The position numbers and the translations under genes were made by a program. Below the pieces are notes generated by a model, which saw only the letters and a program-made list of their open reading frames with translations, ran no database searches and was not told the DNA's origin. From assembly GCA_003542955.1 (NCBI GenBank), contig DPJP01000348.1:1-6089 (forward strand): DNA of 6,089 nucleotides, read 5' to 3'. How positions within the stretch are numbered: position 1 is the first letter of the stretch; each line of letters starts with the position of its first letter. The DNA is from Armatimonadota bacterium (GTDB lineage Bacteria > Armatimonadota > Zipacnadia > Zipacnadales > UBA11051). Below, piece after piece: positions 5,394 through 6,089 of this stretch.

Positions 5394-6089
5394 ATGAAGA
5401 GCTTGCGGACACCGTGCTATGTCGCGCTATCGGTCATTCTGCTGGCAGCGGCGGTCTCCGCGCCTGCCGCCGACTGGCCGATGCACCGGGCCGATGTCTC
5501 TCGCGGCGGAGCGGTGGACGAGCAGCTCCCGGCGCAGATGTCGACCCGATGGACCTTCACCCCCGCGCAGCCGCCGTGGCCGGCATGGCCTGAGCCGGGT
5601 CGCGAGCTGAATCGCCTTGCCTTCGACTACTGCTTCCACTGCTCTGTGGCAGACGGTGTGGTCTACTTTGGTTCATCGGCCACGGGGAAGGTCCACGCGC
5701 TGGACCTGGCCACCGGCGCAGAGCGCTGGAGCTTCTTCACCGGCGGGCCGGTCCGCTTCGCTCCGGCGGTCGCGAACGGCCGCGTCTACGTGGCCTCCGA
5801 TGATGGGTACCTGTACTGCCTCTCCGCCGCGGATGGGGCGCAACTATGGCGCTTCCGGGCGGGCCCGCGAGATGAGATGGTTATGGGTCACGACCGGCTC
5901 ATCTCGCGTTGGCCGCTGCGCTGCGGCTGCGCCGTTGTCGGCGACACGGTCTACACCGTGGGCGGCATATTCCCCTCCGAGGGTGTCTACGTCTACGCGC
6001 TCTCATGCGAGGACGGCTCGGTCCGCTGGTGCAATGACACGAGCGGGACGATCTACATGAACCAGCCACACCCCGGCTCGCAGGCGATG
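5394..6089 (+). CDS. Exported PQQ-like beta-propeller repeat protein (3' end outside window)
   Basis: The frame opens at ATG and stays open to the right edge, giving 232 visible residues; the C-terminus is missing. Residues 1-25 form a signal peptide: K2 and R5, a hydrophobic core at 9-22, and A23-P24-A25 before a likely cleavage. The mature protein starts DWPMHRADVSRGG, the usual opening of BamB/PQQ-type propellers. Three blades of the family pattern are visible: VVYFGSSATGKVHALDLATGAERW (89-112), VYVASDDGYLYCLSAADGAQLW (131-152) and VYTVGG...VYVYALSCEDGSVRW (186-212). FFTGGPVRFAP (114-124) and ISRWPLR (170-176) are motifs I recall from long exported planctomycete-type propellers, often with more domains further on. 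The mature part has seven Cys, including CxxC (80-83) and CxC (177-179). PQQ or metal binding cannot be concluded from this fragment. Periplasmic or secreted location is likely. Confidence 0.9.
   Translation, partial: MKSLRTPCYVALSVILLAAAVSAPAADWPMHRADVSRGGAVDEQLPAQMSTRWTFTPAQPPWPAWPEPGRELNRLAFDYCFHCSVADGVVYFGSSATGKVHALDLATGAERWSFFTGGPVRFAPAVANGRVYVASDDGYLYCLSAADGAQLWRFRAGPRDEMVMGHDRLISRWPLRCGCAVVGDTVYTVGGIFPSEGVYVYALSCEDGSVRWCNDTSGTIYMNQPHPGSQAM

Overview
The window is GC-rich DNA from a bacterium. No ribosomal or other phylogenetic marker gene is present, so placement is only an inference. An exported PQQ-type beta-propeller next to a divergent uroporphyrinogen-decarboxylase-fold protein, plus secreted low-complexity propeller proteins, is a combination I associate with Planctomycetota, Armatimonadota and related environmental lineages. 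Gene density is ordinary. I see no RNA genes, CRISPR array, transposase or phage genes.

Left part (1-2278, plus strand): two tandem paralogous genes for extracytoplasmic beta-propeller proteins of unknown function. The first enters the window from the left without its start and has a long Gly/Asn/Ala/Pro-rich segment ahead of the propeller. The second is complete, has a strong Shine-Dalgarno and a clear lipoprotein signal (lipobox LLGC), and goes almost straight into its propeller. They share a repeated blade signature (I-x-V-Y ... G ... PDRTI), blade by blade. A 160-base non-coding stretch follows. It contains a degenerate second copy of the 3' coding tail of the second gene, which may be the scar of a further duplication.

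Middle (2439-3977, minus strand): a polytopic membrane protein of about 512 residues with features of the GT-C/GT87 (DUF2029-like) lipid-linked-sugar glycosyltransferases. It converges on the propeller pair and diverges from the next unit.

Right part (4267-6089, plus strand): a probable two-gene transcription unit. First is a 368-residue URO-D-superfamily protein that is neither HemE nor a classical Cys-ligated methyltransferase. After 20 bases comes a signal-peptide-bearing PQQ-like beta-propeller protein, which runs off the right edge. The 289-base divergent intergenic region before it probably carries the promoters for both directions, but I can only point to one imperfect inverted repeat there.

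Overall this looks like an accessory, cell-envelope-oriented neighbourhood: two secreted propellers, a membrane glycosyltransferase-like protein, and a cytosolic URO-D-fold enzyme paired with an exported propeller. No well-defined novel system is evident. The points most worth a second look are the asymmetric propeller pair, the cysteine pattern of the PQQ-like protein and the altered metal-site motif of the URO-D protein.
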